NCBI RefSeq assembly: GCF_001428245.1
Contig: NZ_LMRV01000034.1
Coordinates: 1-64,000 of the forward strand
Source: Paenibacillus sp. Soil522
GTDB taxonomy: Bacteria; Bacillota; Bacilli; Paenibacillales; Paenibacillaceae
DNA length: 64,000 bases
Direction: 5' to 3'
Positions 1 through 8,269 of the stretch are shown piece by piece (the first letter of the stretch is position 1; each line of letters begins with the position of its first letter). Below the pieces are notes generated by a model, which saw only the letters and a program-made list of their open reading frames with translations, was not told the DNA's origin and ran no database searches. The position numbers were made by a program, and so were the translations under genes.

Positions 1-21
1 CGATTTCAAGCCAAACTCAAA

Positions 22-70
22 CAGCGCGCGCCGATTGAGTATCGGCACGCGCTGGCAGCTTAGCTTTTTT
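22..70 (+). terminator. Intrinsic terminator-like hairpin
   Basis: A GC-rich inverted repeat has arms at 22-35 and 40-53 with one mismatch and a 4-5 nt loop. A run of six T follows at 65-70, somewhat far from the stem. It probably ends a transcript entering from the left of the window. Whether it also ends spoVB from the other side is unclear. Confidence 0.5.
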
Positions 71-149
71 CATCTGTCTACTTGACAGGGGTATGACCAG
101 GGACTCCCTTTCTTAGCCGCGGTTTTTTTGGGGTAACTGACGCTCAGCA

Positions 150-1718
150 TTATTTAAACCAATTGCCAAATAAAGGAATACGAATCATGTCATGACGGTC
201 AATAATTTTCATTCCAACCATTAATATCAAATAAATGATTACACTCGCTGCGCATGCAAGCAGCAGGTTAATCCACTCGTAAGTCAGCGGCTGCTGGTTC
301 ATCGTGAACCGGGCGGCAGCTCCCATAATGATCATGGCTGCGCCTACTTTCGTAAAGTCTGTGAGCTGCATGTGAAAGCCGATAAACCGGAGCACGCTAA
401 TCCCATGTAAGACGGTGACGAGGACGATGTTGACGTTAATGGCGATTAAGGCGCCATATATGCCAAAGTCAGGATCTGATGCCAGCTTCACGATAAGAAA
501 CAACTTGACGATTGCGCCGATTAATGTGTTGATTAAAGCTGTGCCTGGCTTGTTGAGCGCTTGAAGAGCGGCTTGTAGCGGCGCTTGAAGATAAATGAAA
601 ATACCGACTGGAGCTATGAGCTGCAGCATCGGCGCAATTTCCGCGTGATTATAAAGGATGCGGCAGATCGGCTCTGCGAATAAAGCCATGATGACGACAA
701 AGGGAGCGCCCGAAACAAGGGCAAGTCTCATCGATTGATGCAGCCGTTTGTGAATTAAGGAGTTATCCCCCCGAGCAGCCGCTTCTGATAAGGATGGGAT
801 GAGCGATACGGCAAGTGAATAGGTTAAGGCCGTCGGCAGAAGCAGAAGCGGGACGATCATCCCTTGCAGCGCGCCATATTGTGCGGTGGCAACTCCGGTA
901 GCAATGCCTGCAGCAGCTAAGCTTCGAGCGGTAAGAATGGATTCAAGCAAATACGAGAAGGAACCAACCAAGCGGCTTCCGGTTACCGGTATCGATAAAC
1001 CAAGGAGTCTGCGAAATACAGGAACGTTTTTGGGAGTATGTTGGTTGGGAAGCTGTGATGATGCTTGTTTCAAGAGATGCTTGTCACGGTAATATTTCCA
1101 CAGCAGTACAGCCAAACCCCCGATTTCTCCTACGACGGCACCAAGCATCGCGCCTGCAGCTCCCCACTCCAGACCGTACGGCAGAAGCATGTAAGCAAAA
1201 GAAAGCGATGCAACAATACGCAGCACGGTTTCCACAATTTGAGAAACAGCAGTAGGTATCATGTTTTGTTTACCTTGAAAGTATCCGCGATAAACCGATG
1301 AAATGCCTATAATGAGCAGCATCGGGGTCATAACGATAAAAGTGCGGTATACGCGGGCATCCGGCAGCACATGTTTAATGATCCAGGGAGCACCGAGCAG
1401 CATCACAGCAGTCATCAGTATGCCAAGCAGCGTAACGAGTGCCATAGCTGTCCGGAAAATGTACTTCACACGAATGGAATCGCCTTGCGATTCAGCTTCT
1501 GCAATCCATTTGGCGACCGCAAGCGGAATGCCTCCAGTAATAATAGTAAGCATAACGGTTAGAAACGGGTAGCTAAGCTGATACAAGCCGACGCCCTCCG
1601 CGCCAATAATGCGCGGAAGCGTGATGCGGGGCACGAAGCCGAGCAGACGGTTAATAATGCCAGCGGCAAGCAGAATCATAGCGCCCTTTATAAATGTTTG
1701 TTTAGTTTGCTTCGTCAT
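150..1718 (-). CDS. spoVB: Stage V sporulation protein B / MOP-family lipid flippase-like protein
   Basis: The 522-residue protein is polytopic, with about 14 predicted hydrophobic segments spread over its whole length, and belongs to the MATE-like polysaccharide transport (MOP) superfamily. The N-terminal stretch (GAMILLAAGIINRLLGFVPR) is typical of SpoVB, which is needed for spore cortex peptidoglycan synthesis and is thought to move lipid-linked cortex precursors across the outer forespore membrane. The ATG start is preceded by a GAAGAGGG ribosome site. It is divergent from the comN-like gene, as in the Bacillus subtilis spoVB-comN-secDF neighbourhood, which supports spoVB over the many other MOP paralogues. 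The length matches the family (about 520). The exact substrate cannot be read from sequence. Confidence 0.85.
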   Translation of the reverse strand: MTKQTKQTFIKGAMILLAAGIINRLLGFVPRITLPRIIGAEGVGLYQLSYPFLTVMLTIITGGIPLAVAKWIAEAESQGDSIRVKYIFRTAMALVTLLGILMTAVMLLGAPWIIKHVLPDARVYRTFIVMTPMLLIIGISSVYRGYFQGKQNMIPTAVSQIVETVLRIVASLSFAYMLLPYGLEWGAAGAMLGAVVGEIGGLAVLLWKYYRDKHLLKQASSQLPNQHTPKNVPVFRRLLGLSIPVTGSRLVGSFSYLLESILTARSLAAAGIATGVATAQYGALQGMIVPLLLLPTALTYSLAVSLIPSLSEAAARGDNSLIHKRLHQSMRLALVSGAPFVVIMALFAEPICRILYNHAEIAPMLQLIAPVGIFIYLQAPLQAALQALNKPGTALINTLIGAIVKLFLIVKLASDPDFGIYGALIAINVNIVLVTVLHGISVLRFIGFHMQLTDFTKVGAAMIIMGAAARFTMNQQPLTYEWINLLLACAASVIIYLILMVGMKIIDRHDMIRIPLFGNWFK

Positions 1719-1964
1719 AATAAAATACCCTCTTCTCTTTCATGGAATAGCGAATCCGCTCCTGCTTGATCAATAGACGAAGCTATGAGACAGGCCGGTA
1801 CTAACATGTTTATGCGGTGCATGTCCGTTTCCATGTCAGTCATTTTGTGGAATACAAAGGCAGCGTGCAGGAATATGGAGAAGACGTAGCGAATAATTGG
1901 ATTAGACTAAGAAATCGGTTGAAATAGGTTTAGATTAATGTCATAAGCTTTTAGGAGGCGCAGC

Positions 1965-2204
1965 ATGACAGACGAAGAGTTAAGCCGGATGATCGAGGAG
2001 CTATGCAACAGCAAGGCTGAGGAATTTCACCTCATTGGCTATGAGCACGTGACGGGACAAGAGGTTTGGGCATGCGTAAGCGAAAAGTACAATACAAAGG
2101 GACAACCCGAGCTTCACCAAATGGTGAATGATATTTTATCTCTAAAGGTTATGAAATTTATGAATTTCATGACGATTAGCGCATACAAAGGAACCCCGTT
2201 CTAA
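1965..2204 (+). CDS. comN: ComN-like post-transcriptional regulator (small protein)
   Basis: This 79-residue acidic protein starts at ATG 1965 behind an AGGAGG ribosome site. Its size, the pattern LSRMIEELCNSKAEEFHLIG, the central VWACVSEKY motif, and its position between spoVB and secD match the post-transcriptional regulator family that includes ComN of B. subtilis. ComN there acts on comE mRNA with the division protein DivIVA. Whether this homologue does the same is inference. The 3' end of the gene runs into the stem of a terminator, and secD has its own promoter just downstream. Confidence 0.7.
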   Translation: MTDEELSRMIEELCNSKAEEFHLIGYEHVTGQEVWACVSEKYNTKGQPELHQMVNDILSLKVMKFMNFMTISAYKGTPF

Positions 2205-2225
2205 ATCGGCGGGTTTCTTTTTTTT
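2191..2225 (+). terminator. Terminator after comN-like gene
   Basis: An imperfect hairpin (AACCCCG ... CGGCGGGTT) spans the stop codon of the small upstream gene and is followed by TTTC and a run of nine T. The T-run directly abuts the -35 box of the secD promoter. Confidence 0.6.
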
Positions 2226-2253
2226 TGACTCGATTTTAACGCGTCTGTATAAT
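2225..2253 (+). promoter_or_regulatory. Sigma-A promoter of secDF
   Basis: TTGACT at 2225-2230 and TATAAT at 2248-2253 are separated by exactly 17 bp. This is a near-perfect vegetative promoter about 35 bp upstream of the secD start, right after the T-run of the preceding terminator. Confidence 0.75.
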
Positions 2254-2287
2254 AGGAATATTGAGATCATAAGGGGGATTTAGACGT

Positions 2288-3520
2288 ATGTTCGGGAAGA
2301 GAATTATTGCCTTCCTTGCGATCGTAGTCATTATGTTTGGCGTTATCGCTTGGACAAGCCCATCGCTGGTAAAAGATGTAAAGCTAGGCCTTGATTTAAA
2401 AGGCGGATTTGAGGTTTTGTACGAGGCGGAGCCGCTTGAGGGCGGAGAAGCAGTAACACCGGAATCATTGAAGGAAACAGCAAGAAGCTTGGAATCACGG
2501 ATTGACGAGCTCGGCATTGTGGAGCCTGAAATTACGACCGAAGGAACGAACCGGATTCGCTTGAAACTAGCAGGAGTTGCGAACGAGGATGAGGTTAGAG
2601 AAGTTCTAGCTAAGCCGATCAATCTGACGTTCCGCGGCCCTGACGGCAAGATCGAGCTTGATGGCAGCGACTTTAAGCAAAATGGCGCAGGTATCGGCTA
2701 TGACGAATTAAGCAAGCCATTCGTTACAATCGAACTCAAAGACGCGAAAAAATTCGAAGAGATTACTACTCGTTTAACGGGCCAATATTTAGCTATTTAT
2801 CTTGATGATAAAGAGCTTTCCAAACCGTCCGTTAACTTTCCTATTTCCGGCGGGTCTGCTCAAATTTCGGGCGATTACACGGTAGATGAAGCGAAAGAAT
2901 TGGCAGATATGATCAACCTTGGAGCTTTGCCGCTCAAGCTGGTTGAGAAGTATACACAAAGCGTTGGCGCTAAGCTTGGACTTGCATCCTTGAAGGATAC
3001 AGTTGAAGCGGGCTTAATCGGTACGGTTATTATTTTGGCGTTTTTAATTATTTTGTTCCGTATTCCAGGCGTAGTTGCCGGAATAACAGTCGTTACTTAT
3101 ACGTGGCTCTTGATCGTTGTATTCAATTTAATGAATGCCACCCTCACCTTGCCGGGTATAGCAGCCTTTGTACTCGGTATCGGTATGGCGGTAGATGCGA
3201 ATATCATTATGTACGAACGTATTAAAGAAGAGATCCGCAGCGGCAAAAGCTTACTGTCCTCTTTGAAGTCAGGCTCGAAAAACTCCTTCCGTACTATTAT
3301 GGATGCGAACATTACGAACATCATTGCGAGTGCCGTATTGTATTACATCGGCAATGGCGCGATTCGCGGCTTCGCGCTGACGATGATCTTCAGTATTCTC
3401 GTAAGTATGCTGACGAACATCTTCTTATCCAGATTTTTAATTATGCTGCTCATTAAAAGTAACCTATTTACAAACCCAAGCTACTATGGCGTGAAGGAGG
3501 CAGAAATCCGTGAACTTTAA
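2288..3520 (+). CDS. secD: Protein translocase subunit SecD
   Basis: The 410-residue RND-type subunit works with SecF to use the proton motive force to pull proteins out of the SecYEG channel. Visible features are one N-terminal membrane helix (residues about 5-25), the KLGLDLKGGFEVLYEA signature near residue 35, an extracytoplasmic P1-type region, and five C-terminal helices containing GIGMAVDANIIMYERIKEE. The protein is short because, as usual in Bacillota, the P1 head is small. SecF overlaps its 3' end by 11 bp, so the two are translationally coupled. In B. subtilis the same functions are fused in one SecDF chain, whereas here they are separate. An AGGGGG ribosome site precedes ATG 2288. 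Confidence 0.93.
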   Translation: MFGKRIIAFLAIVVIMFGVIAWTSPSLVKDVKLGLDLKGGFEVLYEAEPLEGGEAVTPESLKETARSLESRIDELGIVEPEITTEGTNRIRLKLAGVANEDEVREVLAKPINLTFRGPDGKIELDGSDFKQNGAGIGYDELSKPFVTIELKDAKKFEEITTRLTGQYLAIYLDDKELSKPSVNFPISGGSAQISGDYTVDEAKELADMINLGALPLKLVEKYTQSVGAKLGLASLKDTVEAGLIGTVIILAFLIILFRIPGVVAGITVVTYTWLLIVVFNLMNATLTLPGIAAFVLGIGMAVDANIIMYERIKEEIRSGKSLLSSLKSGSKNSFRTIMDANITNIIASAVLYYIGNGAIRGFALTMIFSILVSMLTNIFLSRFLIMLLIKSNLFTNPSYYGVKEAEIREL

Positions 3521-4424
3521 TACAAAAATTCGTTATGATTTTGTCGGGAACCGCAACAAGTTCTTTCTGTTCTCGATCACGTTAACTGTACTGGGCATAT
3601 TGTCTTTGCTTATCTTCAACCTTAATTTCGGCGTTGATTTCAAGGCCGGTACGAATATGGATATTTTGGTAGGCAAGCCGGCTACCCAGAAGGATGCCAA
3701 AGAGATTCTCGTAAAAGCAGGGATTGAAGGCATTACGCCTACGGTAGGCGGCACTGGTAACGAACGCGTTTCCGCCCGTTTTGACGAGGTGCTCACGCAA
3801 GCCAAAATTGTTGAAATTCAAAACGCATTTAAAGCGAAATACGGCGATCAAGTGTCGGCCGAAGTAAACGTCGTATCCCCTGATATGGCACAGGAGCTCG
3901 GAATAAAAACGATATGGGCGATCCTTATTGCAAGCGTAGCAATCATGATTTATGTCATGTTTCGTTTTGAATGGCGCTTTGCGCTTGCTGCGAACATCGC
4001 GATTTTGTATGATGCGTTTGTCGTAGTTGCTGTATTCTCGATTTTCCGACTGGAAGTAGACCTGCCGTTTATAGCAGCAGTGCTGACAACGATCGGTTAT
4101 TCGATCAACGATAAAATCGTTATCTTTGACCGGATTCGTGAAAACCTGCGCTTCGGTCAATTCAAAAACCGTGAACAGCTGGCTGAGATGGTAAATGCGA
4201 GTATTTGGCAAACGATGGCAAGGAACATTTATACCGTATTAGCGGTACTTATCGTTGCGGTTTGTTTGTTCATTTTCGGAAGCGAATCGATCAAGCTGTT
4301 CGCATTTGCTAAAATTATTGGACTTTCAAGCGGAGCCTATTCATCCATCTGTATCGCGAGCCCGCTCTGGCTGCTTCTTAAAGGAAAACAAAAGCCGAAG
4401 GCTGCCGTTAAAACTACAGCTTAA
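3510..4424 (+). CDS. secF: Protein translocase subunit SecF
   Basis: The 304-residue partner of SecD has six predicted membrane helices, the NFGVDFKAGT motif near residue 35, and IGYSINDKIVIFDRIREN in the helix 4/5 region that carries conserved RND residues. It starts at GTG 3510 with an AAGGAGG ribosome site at 3494-3500 that lies inside secD, so translation is coupled to secD. The stop is followed by a pair of hairpin repeats that lead directly into the ribosome site of the next gene. Confidence 0.93.
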   Translation: MNFNTKIRYDFVGNRNKFFLFSITLTVLGILSLLIFNLNFGVDFKAGTNMDILVGKPATQKDAKEILVKAGIEGITPTVGGTGNERVSARFDEVLTQAKIVEIQNAFKAKYGDQVSAEVNVVSPDMAQELGIKTIWAILIASVAIMIYVMFRFEWRFALAANIAILYDAFVVVAVFSIFRLEVDLPFIAAVLTTIGYSINDKIVIFDRIRENLRFGQFKNREQLAEMVNASIWQTMARNIYTVLAVLIVAVCLFIFGSESIKLFAFAKIIGLSSGAYSSICIASPLWLLLKGKQKPKAAVKTTA

Positions 4425-4440
4425 CTTACGCTTACTATTT

Positions 4441-4516
4441 ATGCTTACGAAGTAGGTTTTGCATCCGCAAGACCTTAGCACATGCTTACGAAGTAGGTTT
4501 TGCATCCGCAAAACCT
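4441..4516 (+). repeat. Two tandem hairpin repeat units abutting the ribosome site
   Basis: Two near-identical units begin with ATGCTTACGAAGTAGGTTTT at 4441 and 4482 (period 41). The second unit holds a perfect 9-bp hairpin: AGGTTTTGC (4495-4503), loop ATCC, GCAAAACCT (4508-4516). It ends two bases before the AGGAGG ribosome site (4519-4524) of the next gene. The first unit has one substitution in the 3' arm. A related three-copy array lies at 32561-32677 in the same position relative to another gene. Confidence 0.85.
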
Positions 4517-4529
4517 TTAGGAGGTACAA

Positions 4530-5447
4530 ATGTCAACCACACAGCGATATGCAAAAGCAGAGTCCGCAAGCTGGGCCGGCTTATGGGGAAACATGCTGCT
4601 GGCACTATTTAAAGGCGTAATTGGTTGGTTGTCAGGAAGCAAGGCGCTGCTCGCGGATGCGTTTCGAACGGCAACTGAAGCCGTTTCGGGGATTGCAGCT
4701 ATTTCAGGTTTAAGGGCAAGCCGCAAGCGTAAAATGGCAAAATCAAATGCTGCTGCGGAAGCTGAGGATACGAGAGGAGAGGCGACGTCAACGATTCTGT
4801 TGTCTGTCGTCCTTCTCATCATTGGGCTCGAAATCGGTATTTCCGCCATTCGGGATATTTCCGATCGTGTAATAAACGCGCCGCATTGGAGTTCGGTAGC
4901 GGCAATTGCTCTCTCTTTAATCGTTCAGCAGCTGTTTTTTCCTGCGAAAGACCGTTTGGCCGGCCTTTTTTGCTCGGCGGCGGCTTTGATTGGAACAAGC
5001 GGAGCGATAATCGGCAAAATGCTGGCCATTCCGGTACTCTATTATTTTGATCCGGCTGCGGCGATTGTCATAGCTGCAATCGTTGTCATTAACGGATACA
5101 AAATGGCTACTGTCCTCATCCGCAAAGATGGCAATGGAACGGTGATAGAGGAAAATCCCGATGAGCTTATGCAGCTTGTTCAGAGAGTTGAAGGAGTCGT
5201 CACCGTGCAATCATTGCGAGCTAAAGAGCATGGACATTATGTCATAGCAGAAATGGTTATTAGCGTTAATCCGCGTATTTCTGTTCTTGAGGGCCATGAG
5301 ATTGCAAAGCGGGTAAAGCAGCTTGTTATGAAACGTTTTATACATGTTACGGATGTTTCGATTTATGTTGAGCCATATGATCCTGGTTATCCTTATAAGT
5401 CCAATCATGATCCGAATCAGGAGCAGATGCCGACACTGCTGCAATAA
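4530..5447 (+). CDS. Cation diffusion facilitator-like membrane protein with degenerate metal site
   Basis: The 305-residue protein has the layout of cation diffusion facilitators: about six N-terminal membrane helices followed by a soluble C-terminal domain of about 90 residues (from VQRVEGVVTVQSLRAKEHGH) resembling the ferredoxin-like CDF cytoplasmic domain. Helix 2 reads LLADAFRTATE where active transporters usually have DxxHxxxD-type ligands, so H is R and the second D is E. The later helix with the second ligand pair (PAKDRLAGLFCS) also lacks the usual HxxxD. It may be a non-transporting paralogue or have altered specificity. It sits between secF and recJ and is translated from an AGGAGG site next to a hairpin repeat. 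Family assignment is fairly sure, but metal transport is not. Confidence 0.75.
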   Translation: MSTTQRYAKAESASWAGLWGNMLLALFKGVIGWLSGSKALLADAFRTATEAVSGIAAISGLRASRKRKMAKSNAAAEAEDTRGEATSTILLSVVLLIIGLEIGISAIRDISDRVINAPHWSSVAAIALSLIVQQLFFPAKDRLAGLFCSAAALIGTSGAIIGKMLAIPVLYYFDPAAAIVIAAIVVINGYKMATVLIRKDGNGTVIEENPDELMQLVQRVEGVVTVQSLRAKEHGHYVIAEMVISVNPRISVLEGHEIAKRVKQLVMKRFIHVTDVSIYVEPYDPGYPYKSNHDPNQEQMPTLLQ

Positions 5448-5479
5448 GAACTGCAAACAGCAGGAGAGGGGAAAGCAAC

Positions 5480-7507
5480 ATGATTCAAAGGAAGACGCGG
5501 TGGGCTGTTGCGCCTTGGTCAGTAACCGATGAGGATAAGGCGAAAAATCTGGCTTCCAGCCTAACCGTGCCGCCATTGGTAGCAAGGCTGCTCGTGCAGC
5601 GCGGCTACGGCGATGTGGAATCGGCGGAACGGTTTTTACGGGGCGGACTGGAGCATTTTCATGATCCGTATCTATTGTTAGGAATGAAGGCGGCTGTCGA
5701 ACGAATAAGATTGGCTGCAGCTAATAACGAGAAAATTCGGATTTACGGCGATTATGATGCTGATGGCGTATCCAGTACAGCGTTGCTTGTGCATTTATTT
5801 CGAACTTTACATTATAATTTTGACTATTATATTCCTCATCGCGCTTTGGAAGGGTATGGATTGAACAGAAAAGCAATCGAGCTTGCAGCTGAAGAGGGCA
5901 TCGGATTAATCGTTACGGTTGATACAGGCATTAGTGCCGCAGAAGAGATTGAATATGCGAAGCAGCTTGGCATCGATGTCGTTGTAACCGATCACCATGA
6001 GCCGCCTGAGCATATTCCAAATGCAAGCGCGGTCGTAAATCCGAAGCAGAAGGGCTGCGGCTACCCGTTTAAAGGGCTTGCAGGCGTTGGCGTCGCATTC
6101 AAACTGGCGCACGCCCTGCTGGAGCGTCCGCCGCTTGAATGGGCTGATATTGTCAGCTTGGGCACGATCGCCGATTTAATGCCGCTAAAGGACGAGAATC
6201 GAATTTTGGTGCGGTATGGTCTGGAAAGATTGCGCAGCCATACGAGCATCGGGTTCCGGGCATTAGCAGAGGCTGGCGGCATAGAGCTGGAAGGTCTTAC
6301 CGCAACAGGAATTGCTTTTGGAATGGCGCCGCGCGTCAATGCGGCCGGCAGGCTGGATCATGCGAAGCGGGCGGTAGAGCTGCTTACGACCGATGATTAT
6401 GATAATGCGATTTTGGCAGCAATCGGGCTTGATAGCTTAAACAAGGAACGACAGCGTGTAGTAGAAAGCATCGTGAAGGAAGCGGAACTGCAATGGCAGG
6501 CCAAATGCGAGGAAGCTGCAGCGGACGGCGCGGAGCCGCCGCCCGTTATCGTGCTTGCGGGCGAAGGCTGGAACGTTGGCGTCATCGGCATTGTCGCCTC
6601 TAAGCTGCTTGAGAGGAATTATAAACCGGTTATTATTCTTGGAATAGATGGGCAGACAGGGATGTGTAAAGGCTCTGCACGCTCCATAGACGGCTTTGAC
6701 CTGCATGCGGCACTTACAGCCTGCGATGAGCTGCTCGATCATTACGGCGGTCATCAGGCGGCAGCCGGCATGAGCCTGCACCGTGACCGTCTGCTGCAAT
6801 TTGAACAGCGGCTTGGCGAGCTGGCTGCCGAGTGGTTGACCGCTGACGATTGGATTCCGAAAACATCGGTGGATCTCGTATGCTCGGTAAGCGAAGCTAC
6901 GCTCGATACGATTACCGAGCTTTCGCAGCTGGAGCCTTTCGGGATGGGGAATCCGTCGCCTAGGCTGCTATTCCAGCGGACCGAGCTGGCGGACCGGCGT
7001 ACGATAGGAAAGGAATCCAAGCATCTGAAGCTGTCGCTCGGCAACGGACGCCGTTTGTTAGACGGGATTGGCTTCAGCATGGGTATGCTGGCGGATCGGC
7101 TAAAGCCAGGCAGCAAAATCGATATCATAGGCGAGTTATCCGTCAATGAATGGAACGGACAGCGTAAGCCGCAGCTGCAGCTGCATGATGTCCATTTTAA
7201 TCCTGCAGCGGCAGATTTTCCGGAACGCGAGCATTTCGGAAAAGTTTATCAGCTGCTTAAGCAGCTCGGACAAGCTCCGATCCAAGGATTAAACGGACGC
7301 TTATCGCAGCAAAGCGGTCTATCCTTAGAGACGGTGGAGCTTATGCTGGACGTATTTGAGGAACTGCAATTTATTGAACGAAGCAATGGGCTAATGACTG
7401 CGGCATCGTCGCCTCAGAAACGGGATTTAGCTGCTTCGGAGCGTTACCGTGCCGCAAAGCAGCAATTTGAAGCCTCGCAAATATCGGTTCTCAACTTAAG
7501 AACTTAA
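5480..7507 (+). CDS. recJ: Single-stranded-DNA-specific exonuclease RecJ (short form)
   Basis: RecJ degrades single-stranded DNA 5' to 3' in recombination and mismatch repair. The 675-residue protein shows the DHH-family motifs IYGDYDADG (88-96), VTVDTG (144-149) and TDHHEPPE (170-177), then a DHHA1 domain with GGHQAAAGMS and an OB-like domain near residues 480-570. Bacillota RecJ is usually near 780 residues with a longer C-terminal domain. Here the OB fold is followed directly by the last helical segment (EREHFGKVYQLL onward), so about 100 residues seem to be missing internally without breaking the frame. The catalytic core is intact. ATG 5480 is preceded by GGAGAGGGG. It is followed 33 bp later by apt. 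Confidence 0.93.
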   Translation: MIQRKTRWAVAPWSVTDEDKAKNLASSLTVPPLVARLLVQRGYGDVESAERFLRGGLEHFHDPYLLLGMKAAVERIRLAAANNEKIRIYGDYDADGVSSTALLVHLFRTLHYNFDYYIPHRALEGYGLNRKAIELAAEEGIGLIVTVDTGISAAEEIEYAKQLGIDVVVTDHHEPPEHIPNASAVVNPKQKGCGYPFKGLAGVGVAFKLAHALLERPPLEWADIVSLGTIADLMPLKDENRILVRYGLERLRSHTSIGFRALAEAGGIELEGLTATGIAFGMAPRVNAAGRLDHAKRAVELLTTDDYDNAILAAIGLDSLNKERQRVVESIVKEAELQWQAKCEEAAADGAEPPPVIVLAGEGWNVGVIGIVASKLLERNYKPVIILGIDGQTGMCKGSARSIDGFDLHAALTACDELLDHYGGHQAAAGMSLHRDRLLQFEQRLGELAAEWLTADDWIPKTSVDLVCSVSEATLDTITELSQLEPFGMGNPSPRLLFQRTELADRRTIGKESKHLKLSLGNGRRLLDGIGFSMGMLADRLKPGSKIDIIGELSVNEWNGQRKPQLQLHDVHFNPAAADFPEREHFGKVYQLLKQLGQAPIQGLNGRLSQQSGLSLETVELMLDVFEELQFIERSNGLMTAASSPQKRDLAASERYRAAKQQFEASQISVLNLRT

Positions 7508-7540
7508 CTAAATATTTTGAAATGGAAAGGGTTGACTTCA

Positions 7541-8071
7541 GTGTCCAACACACAATACAACTTCAAAGATTACATCCGGGTAATTCCAGATTTCCCGCAG
7601 CCGGGTATCCGTTTCAAAGACATTACAACGCTTTTGAAGGATGGGGGAGCGTACCGTGCTGCAATTGAACAGATGCGCGCAGCTGTACAGCATATGAACA
7701 TCGATATTATTGCCGGACCCGAAGCGCGCGGCTTCGTAGTCGGCGCTCCGCTTGCGCTTGCGCTTGGCGTAGGATTTGCTCCGATTCGCAAGAGCGGCAA
7801 GCTGCCTGGCGAGACGATTTCCGCCAGCTACGATTTGGAGTACGGCAAGGATCAGCTGGCTATGCATAAGGATGCGATAACGCCGGGCCAGCGCGTATTG
7901 ATTGCCGATGATTTGCTGGCAACGGGCGGAACGATTGCAACATCGATTAATCTGGTTCGCCAGCTTGGCGGCGAAGTGGTCGGAGCGGCGTTTCTGATTG
8001 AGCTTGCTTACTTAACGGGCCGTGAAAAGCTTGATGGTATCGACGTGTTTTCATTAATGACATACGAATAA
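7541..8071 (+). CDS. apt: Adenine phosphoribosyltransferase
   Basis: Apt makes AMP from adenine and PRPP in purine salvage. The PRPP-binding loop VLIADDLLATGGT is intact, as is the GPEARGF motif near residue 55. I chose GTG 7541 because a GGAAAGGG ribosome site lies 9 nt upstream and it gives 176 residues, close to the usual 170. An in-frame TTG at 7517 has no ribosome site. It lies between recJ and relA as in B. subtilis and is followed by a strong terminator. Confidence 0.95.
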   Translation: MSNTQYNFKDYIRVIPDFPQPGIRFKDITTLLKDGGAYRAAIEQMRAAVQHMNIDIIAGPEARGFVVGAPLALALGVGFAPIRKSGKLPGETISASYDLEYGKDQLAMHKDAITPGQRVLIADDLLATGGTIATSINLVRQLGGEVVGAAFLIELAYLTGREKLDGIDVFSLMTYE

Positions 8072-8099
8072 ATAGAGCGGCATGATCCGTCTCTAAATG

Positions 8100-8155
8100 A
8101 ACCGCCAATCCCTTTAATCGCGCAAAGCGATGAGGGCAGGCGGTTTTATTTTATT
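8100..8155 (+). terminator. Terminator after apt
   Basis: AACCGCC (8100-8106) pairs with GGCGGTT (8139-8145), enclosing an inner ATCGC/GCGAT hairpin. TTATTTTATT follows. A promoter for relA comes next. Confidence 0.75.
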
Positions 8156-8173
8156 ATTGGAGGCCTCCGGTAG

Positions 8174-8203
8174 TTGACGCGGTACCGCTGTTACAGGCAT
8201 AAT
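8174..8203 (+). promoter_or_regulatory. Probable sigma-A promoter of relA
   Basis: TTGACG (8174-8179) and CATAAT (8198-8203) are spaced by 18 bp, about 65 bp upstream of the chosen relA start and just after the apt terminator. Confidence 0.5.
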
Positions 8204-8269
8204 ATTATAAAAAACTCGGAAAACGCATGAATGGGATCCGCCAGGAGTGTAATCAGAAAGGGACGTTTC

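Noticed and set aside
3582..4211. 209-codon antisense frame in secF
   Set aside because: Inside an unmistakable SecF; no supporting signals.
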